From: Salinispora fenicalii
GTDB lineage: Bacteria; Actinomycetota; Actinomycetes; Mycobacteriales; Micromonosporaceae
NCBI RefSeq assembly: GCF_000514815.1
Contig: NZ_AZWQ01000010.1
Location: 90,659 to 154,658 of the forward strand
Direction: 5' to 3'
DNA length: 64,000 nt
The position numbers and the translations under genes were made by a program. Numbering within the stretch: position 1 is the first letter of the stretch; every line of letters starts with the position of its first letter. The notes below the pieces were generated by a model, which worked only from the letters and a program-made list of their open reading frames with translations, searched no databases and was not told the DNA's origin. Shown piece after piece: positions 48,375 to 59,551 of the stretch.

Positions 48375-50104
48375 GCCGTCACCCCCGTGCTCTGCTGTGA
48401 TGCGACGATCTCCGCGTACGTGGGGCAGGTCGTCAGTAGCTCGGCGTGCTGGCCGACCCCCACGACGCCCCCGTTCTCCAGCACCACGATCCGGTCGGCG
48501 TCTGCCACGGTGGCGACCCGCTGCGCCACGACCACCACCGCCGCGTCGGCGGTGACTGGGCGCAGCGCCGCCCGCAGCCGCGCGTCGGTGCCGAGGTCAA
48601 GGGCGGAGAAGGAGTCGTCGAAGAGGTAAATCTCTGGTCGGCGGACCAGCGCCCGGGCGATGGCCAGCCGCTGCCGCTGCCCGCCGGAGAGGTTGGTGCC
48701 ACCCTGCGCTACGGGTGCGTCCAGCCCGTCCGGCATCGCCGCGACGAAGTCGCGTGCCTGCGCCACCTCCAGCGCCGCCCACAGCTCGGCCTCGGTCGCG
48801 TCCGGGTTGCCGTGTCGCAGATTGCTGGCGATCGTGCCGGTGAACAGGTAGGGGCGCTGTGGCACCAGCCCGATTCGCTGCCACAGCGCCTCCGGTGCGA
48901 GCTCCCGGACATTGACCCCGTCCACCAGCACCGCACCGGAGGTAACGTCGATCAACCGTGAGATCAGGGCGAGCAGGGTGCTCTTGCCGGCGCCGGTGCT
49001 GCCGATGATCGCGGTGGTCGTGCCCGGGGTCACCCGGAACGACACGTCCCGCAGCACCGGTTCGGCCGCGCCCGGGTACTGGAACCGCACCGTGCGCAGC
49101 TCCACCTCGGCTCGGCCGGGCGGTGCGGTGACCGGCTCCGGTGGGGGCGTGACCGAGGTCTCGGTCGCCAGCACCTCGCCGATGCGCTCGGCGCAAACCG
49201 CCGCCCTCGGCACCATCATCAGCATGAACGTGGCCATCATGACCGCCATCAGGATCTGCATCAGGTACTGGAGGAAGGCGGTGAGGGAGCCGACCTCGAT
49301 GGCGCCGGCGTCCACCCGTCCGGCCCCGAACCAGAGCACCGCGACGCTGGAGACGTTGAGGACCAGCATCACGATCGGGAAGACCAGTGCCGCCAGTCGG
49401 CCGGTGTGTAGGGCGGTCGCGGTCAGGTCGGTGTTGGCGGCGGCGAAGCGGCGGGTCTCGTACGGTTCCCGGACGAACGCCCGGACCACGCGGATGCCAC
49501 TGATCTGCTCGCGGAGAACCCGGTTGACCGCGTCAATGCGGGTCTGCATGAGTCGGAATCCGGGCACCATCCGCCGGATCACCTGGCCCAGGCCGAGGGC
49601 CAGGACCGGGACGCTGACCAGCAGCAGCCAGGAGAGTCCGAGGTCCTCACGGAGCGCCATCACCACCCCGCCGACGCTCATGATCGGCGCGGCGACCAGC
49701 ATCGTGCAGCTCATCAGCACCAGCATCTGCACCTGCTGCACGTCGTTGGTGTTGCGGGTGATCAGTGATGGTGCGCCGAAGTGGGCGACCTCCCGCGCGG
49801 AGAAGCTGTTGACGTGGGCGAAGAGCGCCGCGCGGACATCCCGGCCGTACGCCATCGCGGTGCGGGCGCCCAGGTAGACGGCGGCGATCGAGCAGACGAT
49901 CTGCACCAGGCTGACGACGAGCATCCAGGCCCCGGTGCGCACGATGAAGCCGGTGTCGCCGCGGGCCACCCCAAGGTCGATGATGTCGGCGTTGAGGCTC
50001 GGCAGGTAGAGCGAGGCGATGGTGCCGACGAACTGGAGGACGACCACGGCCGCCAGCGGGCGGTGGTAAGGGCGTAGGTAGGTGCGGAGCAGTTGGATCA
50101 GCAA
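48371..50104 (-). CDS. ABC exporter, membrane/ATPase half with a degenerate ATP site
   Basis: 577 residues: six membrane helices, then the ATPase with Walker [15 protein letters not shown], signature [15 protein letters not shown] and Walker [13 protein letters not shown]. The catalytic Glu after Walker B is Asp (FDDS), as in the inactive site of heterodimeric exporters, and the switch His is Gln (VAQRV). It is transcribed first, 3' to nothing but its partner. What it exports cannot be read from sequence. Confidence 0.9.
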   Translation of the reverse strand: MLIQLLRTYLRPYHRPLAAVVVLQFVGTIASLYLPSLNADIIDLGVARGDTGFIVRTGAWMLVVSLVQIVCSIAAVYLGARTAMAYGRDVRAALFAHVNSFSAREVAHFGAPSLITRNTNDVQQVQMLVLMSCTMLVAAPIMSVGGVVMALREDLGLSWLLLVSVPVLALGLGQVIRRMVPGFRLMQTRIDAVNRVLREQISGIRVVRAFVREPYETRRFAAANTDLTATALHTGRLAALVFPIVMLVLNVSSVAVLWFGAGRVDAGAIEVGSLTAFLQYLMQILMAVMMATFMLMMVPRAAVCAERIGEVLATETSVTPPPEPVTAPPGRAEVELRTVRFQYPGAAEPVLRDVSFRVTPGTTTAIIGSTGAGKSTLLALISRLIDVTSGAVLVDGVNVRELAPEALWQRIGLVPQRPYLFTGTIASNLRHGNPDATEAELWAALEVAQARDFVAAMPDGLDAPVAQGGTNLSGGQRQRLAIARALVRRPEIYLFDDSFSALDLGTDARLRAALRPVTADAAVVVVAQRVATVADADRIVVLENGGVVGVGQHAELLTTCPTYAEIVASQQSTGVTA

Positions 50105-50209
50105 GTGGGTTCTCCGGGAGATTCGCCCTGGCTAGCCGGGCGATCAGCGCCCGAGCGGTGCGTTCTGGCGGTGGAGCACGTACACCCGGGCAGGCTAGCT
50201 CTCGGATGT

Positions 50210-50656
50210 TCAGGATCCAAGCGAAATCACGACCGCTGCGGCGACGAACGTTGCCTGCATCGCGGTACGGGCGGGCAGCGGGGTGACTGGGCGGCCGGCC
50301 AGGGTGAGCTTCCGCCGTGCTCCCGACACGTTCGCCGGGAACATGGCGAGCATCAGGACGGCCAGCCCGGCGGCGGCCCACCGAGCGGTGGCGGGAGCGA
50401 GTAGCGCCGCCGCGCCGAGCAACTCCAGCACTCCGGTGAGGGTAACCAGGAACTGGGGGTGGGGCAGCCGTGGTGGCACCAGCGCGACGAGGCCGGCCCG
50501 GCGTCGCGTACTGAAGTGCGCTAGTCCGGTGACCGTGAGCATCAGGGCGAGTCCCACCCGCAGGGCGGGGTGCCAGCCGTCGAGCGCACCCACGCCGGCC
50601 AGACCGGCCAGCCGGGCCAATCCGGTGCCGGCCACCAGTGTGATCAGTGGAACCAT
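50210..50656 (-). CDS. DoxX-like membrane protein
   Basis: 148 residues, four membrane helices, with the DoxX-family stretch GLALMLTVTGLAHF near 35 and LTGVLELLGAAALL near 75. Members are small membrane proteins with quinone- or thiol-stress links. The ATG at 50656 has GGAGG five bases upstream; longer readings lack one. Divergent from a TetR gene with two operator-like dyads between them, so it is probably the regulated target. Confidence 0.82.
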   Translation of the reverse strand: MVPLITLVAGTGLARLAGLAGVGALDGWHPALRVGLALMLTVTGLAHFSTRRRAGLVALVPPRLPHPQFLVTLTGVLELLGAAALLAPATARWAAAGLAVLMLAMFPANVSGARRKLTLAGRPVTPLPARTAMQATFVAAAVVISLGS

Positions 50657-50673
50657 CGGAACCTCCACGCGAG

Positions 50674-50692
50674 ATCTTGTCGGTGGCAAGAT
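50674..50692. promoter_or_regulatory. TetR operator candidate, copy 1
   Basis: ATCTTG-N7-CAAGAT, a perfect dyad beside the DoxX start. It shares arms with the second copy 35 bases away, centre to centre. Confidence 0.6.
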
Positions 50693-50707
50693 TACTCTCC
50701 GTCTAGG

Positions 50708-50728
50708 TATCTTGTCAACGGCAAGATA
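50708..50728. promoter_or_regulatory. TetR operator candidate, copy 2
   Basis: TATCTTG-N7-CAAGATA, a perfect dyad 10 bases before the TetR start. Repression of both divergent genes by the TetR protein is the simplest reading. Confidence 0.6.
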
Positions 50729-50738
50729 TGCTTCGGGG

Positions 50739-51308
50739 ATGACCGATGCACGTGGCTACCATCACGGTGATCTTCGGCGGGCTCTGCTCACGGCCGCCGC
50801 GGTGGCGATCGAGGAGTCCGGGCCCACCGCCCTGAGCCTGCGCGACCTCGCTCGCCGAGCCGGCGTGTCGCATGCGGCACCCGCCCATCACTTCGGCGAC
50901 AAGCCGGGGTTGCTCACCGCGCTCGCGGTCGAGGGCTTCGACCTGCTCGCCGAGGCCCTGAAAGCCGGCGACAGCCTGCTCGAGATGGGGGTGGCCTACG
51001 TGGATTTCGCCGTCCGGCGTCGGGCGCACTTCGAGGTGATGTACCGCCCTGACCTTTACCGCGCCGATGCGCCGGAGGTGGTGGCGGCCCGAGGACGATC
51101 GCGTGCTGTCCTGAACTCGGCGGTGGTCGACCTGCCAGCGGGTCCCGGCGGGGCGGACTCCGCCGCCCGGGACGCGCTCGCCGCCTGGTCCATCGTGCAT
51201 GGCTTCGCCACGCTCTGGAATGCGGGCGCGTTGCCGGACGAGGCGGGAACGGATCCGCGGGAGGCTGCCCGTACCGTCATTCGTCGACTCTTCGAGCCGC
51301 CCTGCTGA
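50739..51308 (+). CDS. TetR-family repressor
   Basis: 189 residues. DNA-binding domain: YHHGDLRRALLTAAAVAIEESG, then LRDLARRAGVSHAAPAHHFGDKPGLL (helix-turn-helix). The rest is the ligand domain (WG-like TetR_C, SIVHGFATLWNAG). ATG 50739 is the start. It is divergent from the DoxX gene and overlaps the 3' end of the MarR gene on the other strand by 32 bases. Confidence 0.9.
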   Translation: MTDARGYHHGDLRRALLTAAAVAIEESGPTALSLRDLARRAGVSHAAPAHHFGDKPGLLTALAVEGFDLLAEALKAGDSLLEMGVAYVDFAVRRRAHFEVMYRPDLYRADAPEVVAARGRSRAVLNSAVVDLPAGPGGADSAARDALAAWSIVHGFATLWNAGALPDEAGTDPREAARTVIRRLFEPPC

Positions 51309-51837
51309 TCCGGCGTTGGCCCACGGGCGCGGGCTGATCTTCCGGCGCGCTCGCGCCATAGGTCCGCATAACTGCGGCGACCTCGTGCAGGAAGGCGGCG
51401 GTCGCGGCTGCCTGTTCCGGGGTGAGCCGGGCGACCGCCTGCTCGATGCCGGTCAGCATCGGCTGCAGCGCCGCCGACACCTCGTCGTACCCCTGATCGG
51501 TGACCTGCAGCGCCACCCGGCGGCGATCCTGCGGATGCGGCGTGCGCGCCAGGTGGCCGGCTCGGACCAGCCGATCCACCAGCGCGGTGGCCGAGGCGGA
51601 CCGGATGCCGAGGCGGTTGCCCAACTCCACCGGGCCGAGCGGGTCCGGGCTGGCGGCGAGGTGGTCGATGGCGGCGGCGTCGGTGACCCCGATCCCGAGC
51701 CGGCGGGCCAGCGCCACCCGGGTGTCGCTGGCCGCCCGGATCACCTCACGCAGCGCCCGGGCGGTTCGGCTGGTTGATGGTGCTTCGCTGTACGGCCCGT
51801 GACGCGAGCCGGCGGTGGTTGACGCGGCGCTGTCCAC
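51277..51837 (-). CDS. MarR-family regulator
   Basis: 186 residues. The winged helix is PVELGNRLGIRSASATALVDRLVRAGHL with the wing PHPQDRRRVALQVTD. The long helices before and after form the dimer interface. GTG 51837 is the start. It is divergent from the MFS transporter gene, with a dyad over the transporter's promoter, so it very likely represses that transporter in the absence of a small ligand. Confidence 0.9.
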   Translation of the reverse strand: MDSAASTTAGSRHGPYSEAPSTSRTARALREVIRAASDTRVALARRLGIGVTDAAAIDHLAASPDPLGPVELGNRLGIRSASATALVDRLVRAGHLARTPHPQDRRRVALQVTDQGYDEVSAALQPMLTGIEQAVARLTPEQAAATAAFLHEVAAVMRTYGASAPEDQPAPVGQRRISRAARRVDE

Positions 51838-51861
51838 AGGACGAAGCTAGCAGCTCAGGTA

Positions 51862-51876
51862 GCTAGATAAACTAGC
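51862..51876. promoter_or_regulatory. MarR operator candidate
   Basis: GCTAG-ATAAA-CTAGC is a perfect dyad in the 52 bases between the two divergent starts; a TAAACT -10-like hexamer lies within it. A further GCTAGC palindrome is at 51846-51851. Confidence 0.55.
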
Positions 51877-51889
51877 GATCGGAGCGGGC

Positions 51890-53515
51890 ATGCCGGAGCA
51901 GGGACGCGGCCGCTGGTGGGGACTGCTCGCCATCAGCCTCGGAGTCGCCACGATCATCGTCGACGTGACGATCGTCAACGTCGCCGTCCCGGCGATCATC
52001 GCTGACCTCGGCGTCAGCTCCGCCGGGGCGCAGTGGGTCCAGGAGGCGTACACCCTCGTCTTCGCCGCCCTGCTCCTGGTCGTCGGCCGCTTTGCTGACC
52101 GGGCCGGCCGGCGGCGCATGTTCGTCGTCGGTGTGCTGGTCTTCGTCGTCGCCAGCCTGCTCGCCGCCACCGCCGGCTCCGGTGCGGAGCTGATCGGGGC
52201 GCGGGTGCTTCAAGGGCTCGGCGGCGCGATGATGCTGCCCACCTCACTGTCCCTGCTGAACGCGAACTTCGTCGGGCGAGAGCGGGCGATCGCCTTCGCG
52301 GTCTGGGGCTCCACCATCGGCGGGGCCGCCGCCCTCGGTCCGCTGCTCGGCGGCTGGCTCACCACCGAGCTCTCCTGGCGGTGGGCATTCGGCATCAACC
52401 TCCCGATCGGGGTGCTGGTGGTCACCGCCACGCTCGCGCTGGTCCCCGAGTCCCGCGACGACCGGGTCGAGCGCGGCATCGACCTGATCGGGGCGTTGCT
52501 GTCGGTGCTCGGCATGACCGGCGTCGTCTTCGCCCTCATCGAGGGGCGCACATATGGCTGGTGGGGGTTGGCGAAGCCGATCACCCTCTTTGGCCTGGAC
52601 TGGCCCGCCGCGATCTCCCCGGTGCCTGTCGTCGGGCTGGCTGGCCTGGCCGCCCTTGTCCTTCTGGTTACCCATCAGGTGCGCCGCAACCGGATCGGCC
52701 GGACGGCGCTGATCGACCTGTCGCTGTTTCGGATCGGCTCCTTCCGGACCGGCGTCACCGCCGCCGCGATCGTCAGCCTGGGCGAGTTCGGCCTCCTCTT
52801 CGCGCTCCCGCTCTGGTACCAGAACGTCCTCGGCTACAGCGCCTTCCACACCGGCTTGGCGCTGCTGCCCCTCGCCGTCGGGAGCTTCCTCTCCAGCGCA
52901 CTCGGAGCGCTTCTCGTCAAACGATGGGGTACCACCCGGGTGGTGCAGTCCGGCGTAGCCGCGGAGATCGCTGGCATCGCCGGACTCGGCCTCGTGGTCG
53001 CCCCCGACACCCGCTGGTGGGCACCGCTTGGCCTGCTCTTCGTCTACGGTGTCGGCGTCGGTCTGGCCACCGCCCAGCTCACCGGAGTGTCGCTGCGAGA
53101 GGTGCCGGTCCGGCGCAGCGGCCAAGGGTCCGGGGTGCAGAGCACCGCGCGGCAGGTCGGATCCGCCCTCGGCATCGCCGTGCTCGGCACGGTCCTCTTC
53201 GCCGGACTCAGCGGGCTGCTCGGCGCGCGGCTCGCCGATCGGTCCGAGCTCGATTCCACCCAGCGCGAACAGGTAGTAACCGAGGTCCGGGAGAGCGGCG
53301 GAGCGGCGATCGCCGGGCTCGCCGCCGACCCCCGCACCGCGCCGATCGCCGAGGAGGCGAAGGCCGCCTTCGCCGACGCCACCCGGTACGCCGCCTTCAC
53401 CGCCGCCGGCTTCCTGATTATCGGACTGATCGCCTGCGCCCGACTGCCCCGGGACCGCCCCGGGGTTGCGGACCCGGCGCCGGTGCCGCAGCCGGCGGCC
53501 AGCCCGGCCAGCTAG
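51890..53515 (+). CDS. MFS multidrug transporter (DHA2, 14 helices)
   Basis: 541 residues, about 14 membrane helices, EmrB/QacA type. Motif A is GRFADRAGRRRMF near residue 65, and the proton-motive signature is in VLQGLGGAMMLPTSLSLLNANF near 105. It probably exports drugs or metabolites with proton exchange. Start ATG 51890 with GGAG nearby. Regulated by the divergent MarR gene. It converges on the GuaB1 gene with only 31 bases between stops. Confidence 0.9.
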   Translation: MPEQGRGRWWGLLAISLGVATIIVDVTIVNVAVPAIIADLGVSSAGAQWVQEAYTLVFAALLLVVGRFADRAGRRRMFVVGVLVFVVASLLAATAGSGAELIGARVLQGLGGAMMLPTSLSLLNANFVGRERAIAFAVWGSTIGGAAALGPLLGGWLTTELSWRWAFGINLPIGVLVVTATLALVPESRDDRVERGIDLIGALLSVLGMTGVVFALIEGRTYGWWGLAKPITLFGLDWPAAISPVPVVGLAGLAALVLLVTHQVRRNRIGRTALIDLSLFRIGSFRTGVTAAAIVSLGEFGLLFALPLWYQNVLGYSAFHTGLALLPLAVGSFLSSALGALLVKRWGTTRVVQSGVAAEIAGIAGLGLVVAPDTRWWAPLGLLFVYGVGVGLATAQLTGVSLREVPVRRSGQGSGVQSTARQVGSALGIAVLGTVLFAGLSGLLGARLADRSELDSTQREQVVTEVRESGGAAIAGLAADPRTAPIAEEAKAAFADATRYAAFTAAGFLIIGLIACARLPRDRPGVADPAPVPQPAASPAS

Positions 53516-53546
53516 ACCACGGAGCCGTCGGCATCGGGTGGTCGAG

Positions 53547-55130
<1,584 letters not shown>

Positions 55131-56882
55131 TCAGGCGATGGTGCAGATCGCGCCACCAGCGGTGATGACCGCGCCGATCTCGGCGGCGAGGCTGCTGACC
55201 GTGCCCGCCTGATGCGCGTGCAGCGGCTGCTCCATCTTCATCGCCTCCAAGACCACGATCAGGTCACCCTCGGCCACGATGTCTCCCTCCGCGACCGCGA
55301 TCTTCACGATTGTGCCCTGCATGGGGGAGGCGAGAGTGTCGCCGCCGACCGCGGCCCCGGCCTTCGCCCCGCCGCGCCGACGGGCCGGCTTCTTCGCCGT
55401 GGGCGCGGCGGCGGCCGTACCGGCGCCGAAGCCGGCCGGGAGGTTGACTTCCAGCCGCTTGCCGCCCACCTCCACCACCACGGTGTCGCGCTCCGCCGGG
55501 CCCTCGGCGGGGTCCGCGGTGGCGGTGAAGGCCGGCACGGTGTTGTCGAATTCGGTCTCGATCCACCGGGTGTGCACCGTGAACGGCTCGGCGGTGAAGG
55601 CCTTGTCCCGGACCACCAGCCGGTGGAACGGCAGCGCGGTGGCCATGCCCTCGACCACCATCTCGTCCAGCACGCGACGGGCCCGCTCCAGGGCCTCGGT
55701 ACGCGTCTCACCGGTCACGATCACCTTGGCCAGGAGCGAGTCGAAGTTGCCGCCGATCACATCGCCGGCGGTGACCCCCGTGTCGACCCGTACTCCCGGA
55801 CCGGTCGGCAGGCGCAGCGCGGTGATCGTGCCCGGGGCGGGCAGGAAGCTTCGGCCCGGGTCCTCACCGTTGATCCGGAACTCGATGGAGTGCCCGCGGG
55901 GCGTCGGGTCCTCGGTGAACCGCAGCTTCTCCCCGTCCGCGATGCGGAACTGCTCCCGGACCAGGTCGACCCCGGCCGTCTCCTCGGTCACCGGATGCTC
56001 CACCTGAAGTCGGGTGTTGACCTCCAGGAAGGAGATGGTGCCGTCGGCGCCGACCAGATATTCGACAGTGCCGGCACCGTGGTAGCCGGCTTCCCGACAG
56101 ATGGCCTTGGCCGAGTCGTGGATCTGCTGTCGCTGCGCGTCGGTGAGGAACGGCGCCGGCGCCTCCTCGACCAGCTTCTGGTGCCGGCGCTGGAGGGAGC
56201 AGTCCCGGGTGCCCACCACGATGACGTTGCCGTGCTGGTCGGCGAGGACCTGAGCCTCGACATGCCGGGGCTGGTCCAGGTACCGCTCGACGAAGCACTC
56301 ACCCCGGCCGAAGGCGGCGACCGCTTCCCGGGTGGCCGACTCGAACAGGTGGGGGATCTCCTCCATCGTCCGGGCGACCTTGAGGCCGCGACCGCCGCCG
56401 CCGAAGGCCGCCTTGATGGCGACCGGCAGGCCGTGGTCGGCGGCGAAGGTCAACACCTCGTCGGCGCTGCCGACCGGGTCCGGGGTGCCGGGTACCAGCG
56501 GTGCGCCCGCGCGTTGCGCGATGTGTCGGGCGGTCACCTTGTCGCCCAGGTCGCGGATCGCCTGTGGGCTCGGCCCGATCCAGGTCAGCCCGGCGTCGAT
56601 CACCGCCTGGGCGAAGTCGGCGTTCTCGGAGAGAAAGCCGTAGCCCGGGTGCACCGCGTCAGCACCCGATCGCGCCGCGACATCGATCAGCTTGTCCATG
56701 CGTAGGTAGCTGTCGGCGGCGGTGTCGCCGTCGAGCGCGTACGCCTCGTCGGCCAGGGTGGCGTGCAGGGCGTCGCGGTCCGAGTCCGCGTAGACGGCGA
56801 CGCTGGCCAGGCCGGCGTCGCGGCACGCGCGGATGACGCGGACAGCGATCTCGCCGCGGTTGGCGATGAGTACCTTGCGCAC
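55131..56882 (-). CDS. Acetyl-/propionyl-CoA carboxylase alpha subunit (biotin carboxylase + BCCP)
   Basis: 583 residues: biotin carboxylase ([19 protein letters not shown] at the start, ATP-grasp with [15 protein letters not shown] near 165, [14 protein letters not shown] near 280), a linker, and the biotin-carrier domain with the biotin Lys at about 549 in [10 protein letters not shown]. An AccA3-like subunit that serves acetyl-, propionyl- and other carboxylases with separate beta subunits, none of which is nearby. The epsilon subunit gene lies 2.7 kb upstream. Confidence 0.92.
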   Translation of the reverse strand: MRKVLIANRGEIAVRVIRACRDAGLASVAVYADSDRDALHATLADEAYALDGDTAADSYLRMDKLIDVAARSGADAVHPGYGFLSENADFAQAVIDAGLTWIGPSPQAIRDLGDKVTARHIAQRAGAPLVPGTPDPVGSADEVLTFAADHGLPVAIKAAFGGGGRGLKVARTMEEIPHLFESATREAVAAFGRGECFVERYLDQPRHVEAQVLADQHGNVIVVGTRDCSLQRRHQKLVEEAPAPFLTDAQRQQIHDSAKAICREAGYHGAGTVEYLVGADGTISFLEVNTRLQVEHPVTEETAGVDLVREQFRIADGEKLRFTEDPTPRGHSIEFRINGEDPGRSFLPAPGTITALRLPTGPGVRVDTGVTAGDVIGGNFDSLLAKVIVTGETRTEALERARRVLDEMVVEGMATALPFHRLVVRDKAFTAEPFTVHTRWIETEFDNTVPAFTATADPAEGPAERDTVVVEVGGKRLEVNLPAGFGAGTAAAAPTAKKPARRRGGAKAGAAVGGDTLASPMQGTIVKIAVAEGDIVAEGDLIVVLEAMKMEQPLHAHQAGTVSSLAAEIGAVITAGGAICTIA

Positions 56883-57033
56883 CTTGGGGGCTCCTCCCGG
56901 GGAGTTCGTTGACCGGGAGTGTAACGGCCGCGCCGATGCCCCCTAACGAGCGCTAAGTGTGGGATGCCGCACTGCCTGTTCGCCGACTGCCCCGCAGCGC
57001 GTCGCGGCGGGTGGGCAGCCATCGGCCCAACGC

Positions 57034-57079
57034 CCCTGCTGGTCGTGGTGCCCCGGCTCGGGCACCACGACCAGCAGGG
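57034..57079. terminator. Perfect 20-bp inverted repeat
   Basis: CCCTGCTGGTCGTGGTGCCC (57034-57053) and GGGCACCACGACCAGCAGGG (57060-57079) are exact complements with a six-base loop. It lies 15 bases after the methyltransferase stop on the minus strand and 150 bases before the carboxylase start, the place for a terminator. Confidence 0.75.
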
Positions 57080-57094
57080 AGACGAAACGGACGG

Positions 57095-57748
57095 TCAGCG
57101 CACCCGGGCTAGGGTCAGCCCGTCGGCGATTGGCAGCATCACCGGGTCGACCCGAGGGTCGGCCAGCACCTCGTCGTTGAACGCGGCGATGGCCCGGTCG
57201 CTGGCGTCCTGCGGGGCGAGCACTCGGCCGTCGCGGAGGACGTTGTCAACGGCGATCACCCCACCGGGCCGCATCCGGGGCACCAACTCCGCCCAGTAGG
57301 CCGAATAGCCGACCTTGTCCGCGTCGATGAAAGCGAAGTCGAGGTGGCGGTCGGCCGGTAGTTCCCGCAGCGTCTCCGCGGCGGGGCCGATCCGTAGCTG
57401 CACCCGGTCGGCTACGCCGGCCCGGGTCCAGAAGCGCCGAGCGATCCCGGTGAACTCCTCCGAAACGTCAAAGCAGGTCAGCTGCCCGTCCTCGGTCAGC
57501 CCGCGGGCGATCGCCAGCGCGGAGAGGCCGGTGAAGGTGCCGACCTCGACCGCCCGCTGCGTCCCCAGCAGCCGGGTGAGAAAGGTCAGGAATGCGGCCT
57601 GCTCCGGCGCCACCTGCATCTGCGCGTCCTCAGGCAGGTGCGTCCGGGTCTCCTCGATCAGGTCGAGCATGACCTCATCCGGCGGGCCACCGTGGGCGAC
57701 CAGGTACGCGTGCAGCTCCGACGTCAACGGGATGGATTTGGTGGTCAA
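57095..57748 (-). CDS. SAM-dependent O-methyltransferase (class I)
   Basis: 217 residues, catechol/caffeoyl-CoA O-methyltransferase type: AVEVGTFTGLSALAIARGL (SAM site) near 65, DFAFIDADKVGYSAYW near 145 (metal Asp), GGVIAVDNVLRDGRV near 170 with the second metal Asp-Asn. Substrate unknown. The TTG at 57748 is the start, five bases after AAGGAG; a longer frame to 57859 lacks a site. Confidence 0.88.
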   Translation of the reverse strand: MTTKSIPLTSELHAYLVAHGGPPDEVMLDLIEETRTHLPEDAQMQVAPEQAAFLTFLTRLLGTQRAVEVGTFTGLSALAIARGLTEDGQLTCFDVSEEFTGIARRFWTRAGVADRVQLRIGPAAETLRELPADRHLDFAFIDADKVGYSAYWAELVPRMRPGGVIAVDNVLRDGRVLAPQDASDRAIAAFNDEVLADPRVDPVMLPIADGLTLARVR

Positions 57749-57828
57749 CGTTGCTCCTTCGTACTCACGCCGGCGAGACTCGCCGGTCAGGCTCCAGGGT
57801 TCGGCTTCGGGGCAGCCGGGGCGCCTGA

Positions 57829-58467
57829 CTACGGGGCGCTCGGCGTACCCCTGCTCCACAGGTCGGTGATCTGCAGTTCCAGCTCGGCCAGGAGGCGGCG
57901 TAGCAGCGGCAGGGAGAGGCCCACCACCGTGCCGGGGTCGCCCTCGATTCGCTCCACGAACGGTCCACCCAACCCATCGATCGTGAACGCACCCGCCACT
58001 GCCAGGGGTTCTCCCGTCCTGACGTACGTGGCGATCTCGTCGTCACTCACCGCGGCGAAGTGCACGGTCGTGGAGGCGACGGCCTCCGCCCGCCGGCCGG
58101 CCGCCACGTCAACGAGGCAGTGCCCGCTGTGCAGGACTCCACTGCGCCCTCGCATCCGCTCCCACCGGCGGACGGCGTCGGCCGAATCGGCGGGCTTGCC
58201 GAAGATCTGGCCGTCGAATTCCAGCACCGAGTCGCACCCGATCACCAGGGTGCGTTGGTCCTTGACAGGGTGCAGCCGGGTCAGGACCGCCTGCGCCTTC
58301 AACCGGGCGAGCTCAAGGCAGAGTTCATCCGCGTGATCGTTGACCACGACGGACTCGTCAACGCCGCTGACCAACACCTCCGGCTCGATCCCCGCTGCCT
58401 GGAGGGTCTTGCGGCGGGCAGGGCTCGCGGAGGCGAGTACGAGGCGGAGCGGTAGAGATCCAGACAC
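57829..58467 (-). CDS. maf: Maf-family nucleotide pyrophosphatase
   Basis: 212 residues. Starts with the substrate loop LVLASASPARRKTLQAAG and contains GVDESV, GCDSVLEFDG (catalytic Asp) and GAFTIDGLGGPFVERIEG. Hydrolyses non-canonical or modified nucleoside triphosphates to monophosphates, cleaning the pool. In many actinomycetes maf follows pccB and accE; here a further gene lies between. It is followed by the methyltransferase gene, 80 bases on. Confidence 0.9.
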   Translation of the reverse strand: MSGSLPLRLVLASASPARRKTLQAAGIEPEVLVSGVDESVVVNDHADELCLELARLKAQAVLTRLHPVKDQRTLVIGCDSVLEFDGQIFGKPADSADAVRRWERMRGRSGVLHSGHCLVDVAAGRRAEAVASTTVHFAAVSDDEIATYVRTGEPLAVAGAFTIDGLGGPFVERIEGDPGTVVGLSLPLLRRLLAELELQITDLWSRGTPSAP

Positions 58468-58564
58468 GACGCCGACGTTACCCGCTCATCGCCCGGCACT
58501 TGGGAGGCTGCTGCCACGGCCAGTGGGATCACCGCGACGAGACCCGGGCCGGCGGTCAGCGACG

Positions 58565-59335
58565 TCAATTGGCGCCGGGCGGGATGGTGGGCCCGGTTGG
58601 GAAGCCCTTGCCGCCCCCCGGGCGTGAGCCGGCTCCGCCGGTCGGTGCGGTGCCCGCACCACCACCGCCCAGTATTCCACCGAGGAGACGGCGTGGGGGG
58701 CCGTCGGCGCTCTGGGACTTGGACGGCGTCGGCGTCGGCCTTGGCTTGGGGGAGACTCCCGGCGCCGTTGGTGACGGGGGTGACTGGGGCTCGGGAACCG
58801 ACGACGTCGGATCTACCCCGGCGGACTCGTGCGACTGCTCTTGTTGGAGCTTCGCCTGGTGCTTCTCCGACAATTCCAGAACAGGATCGCGGGGGCTGTC
58901 GATGGCCTTGGCGGTGACATCTCGCGCGGCGGGGCTTGCGGCGGTGGCGTCGTGGGTCTGCCGTACCTGGTCGATCAGGGCGTCCAATCGCTGGAGGTAG
59001 GCGCGCGCCGTCCCGTTGGTCTCCGGGGACCACATCTCGGCGAGGCCGCGACGATAGGTCTGGAGCCGCTCAAGGTGTTCCTGGGCCTCGTCGGAGGTGG
59101 CCTGCTGCACTTCCCAATGTGTACGTAGGAAGTGGGTGAGTTCGAGGAGGATGCCAGTTGGGTTCGGGACGGTGGCGGTCGTCGCTGCTTCAGCAGGCGG
59201 AAGCTGTGCGGTGTCGTCGTCCGCAGTGGTTGCCTGGAGCTGGTCGGCGAGATCCTGTAGCTGGCGGATGTCGGTCGCAATGCCGTTGAGGCTGGGAAAC
59301 TGGGCCGCTGGACGACCCTCACCCTCCTCGATCAT
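58565..59335 (-). CDS. Protein of unknown function inserted between accE and maf
   Basis: 256 residues. Residues 1-60 have a helical Leu/Gln-rich part; 60-155 is helical with ELTHFLRTHWEVQQ and MWSPETNGTARAYLQRLDALIDQVR; 155-215 is Pro/Ser-rich; the end is Gly-rich (GGILGGGGAGTAPTGG). The pattern (helical hairpin, then a disordered low-complexity tail) recalls WXG/PPE-like secreted proteins, but no WxG motif or signal is seen. AGGGAGGG stands directly before two ATGs (59338, 59335); the second has better spacing. Confidence 0.7.
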   Translation of the reverse strand: MIEEGEGRPAAQFPSLNGIATDIRQLQDLADQLQATTADDDTAQLPPAEAATTATVPNPTGILLELTHFLRTHWEVQQATSDEAQEHLERLQTYRRGLAEMWSPETNGTARAYLQRLDALIDQVRQTHDATAASPAARDVTAKAIDSPRDPVLELSEKHQAKLQQEQSHESAGVDPTSSVPEPQSPPSPTAPGVSPKPRPTPTPSKSQSADGPPRRLLGGILGGGGAGTAPTGGAGSRPGGGKGFPTGPTIPPGAN

Positions 59336-59551
59336 CATCCCTCCCTTTCTGTCACCGCGCCGTTTCCATGAGTGAGGGTAGCGGGTGTGATGTGGGAGTT
59401 GCAGCCTCGGAATGGTGCATTTCGGATGAGTCGACCAGGTGCGTGGCTCATTATGCGGCAATTCGCTCGCGTTGCAGTAGAACGCGATCCACCGCGGGAA
59501 TCGGTAGCCGGCACCACCGGGCTTCGGGGTGCGGCCGTGGCGTGGGCCGCG

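Noticed and set aside
58565..59335. WXG100/ESX secretion substrate
   Set aside because: The helical hairpin and tail are suggestive, but no WxG turn, no secretion signal and no ESX genes are nearby.
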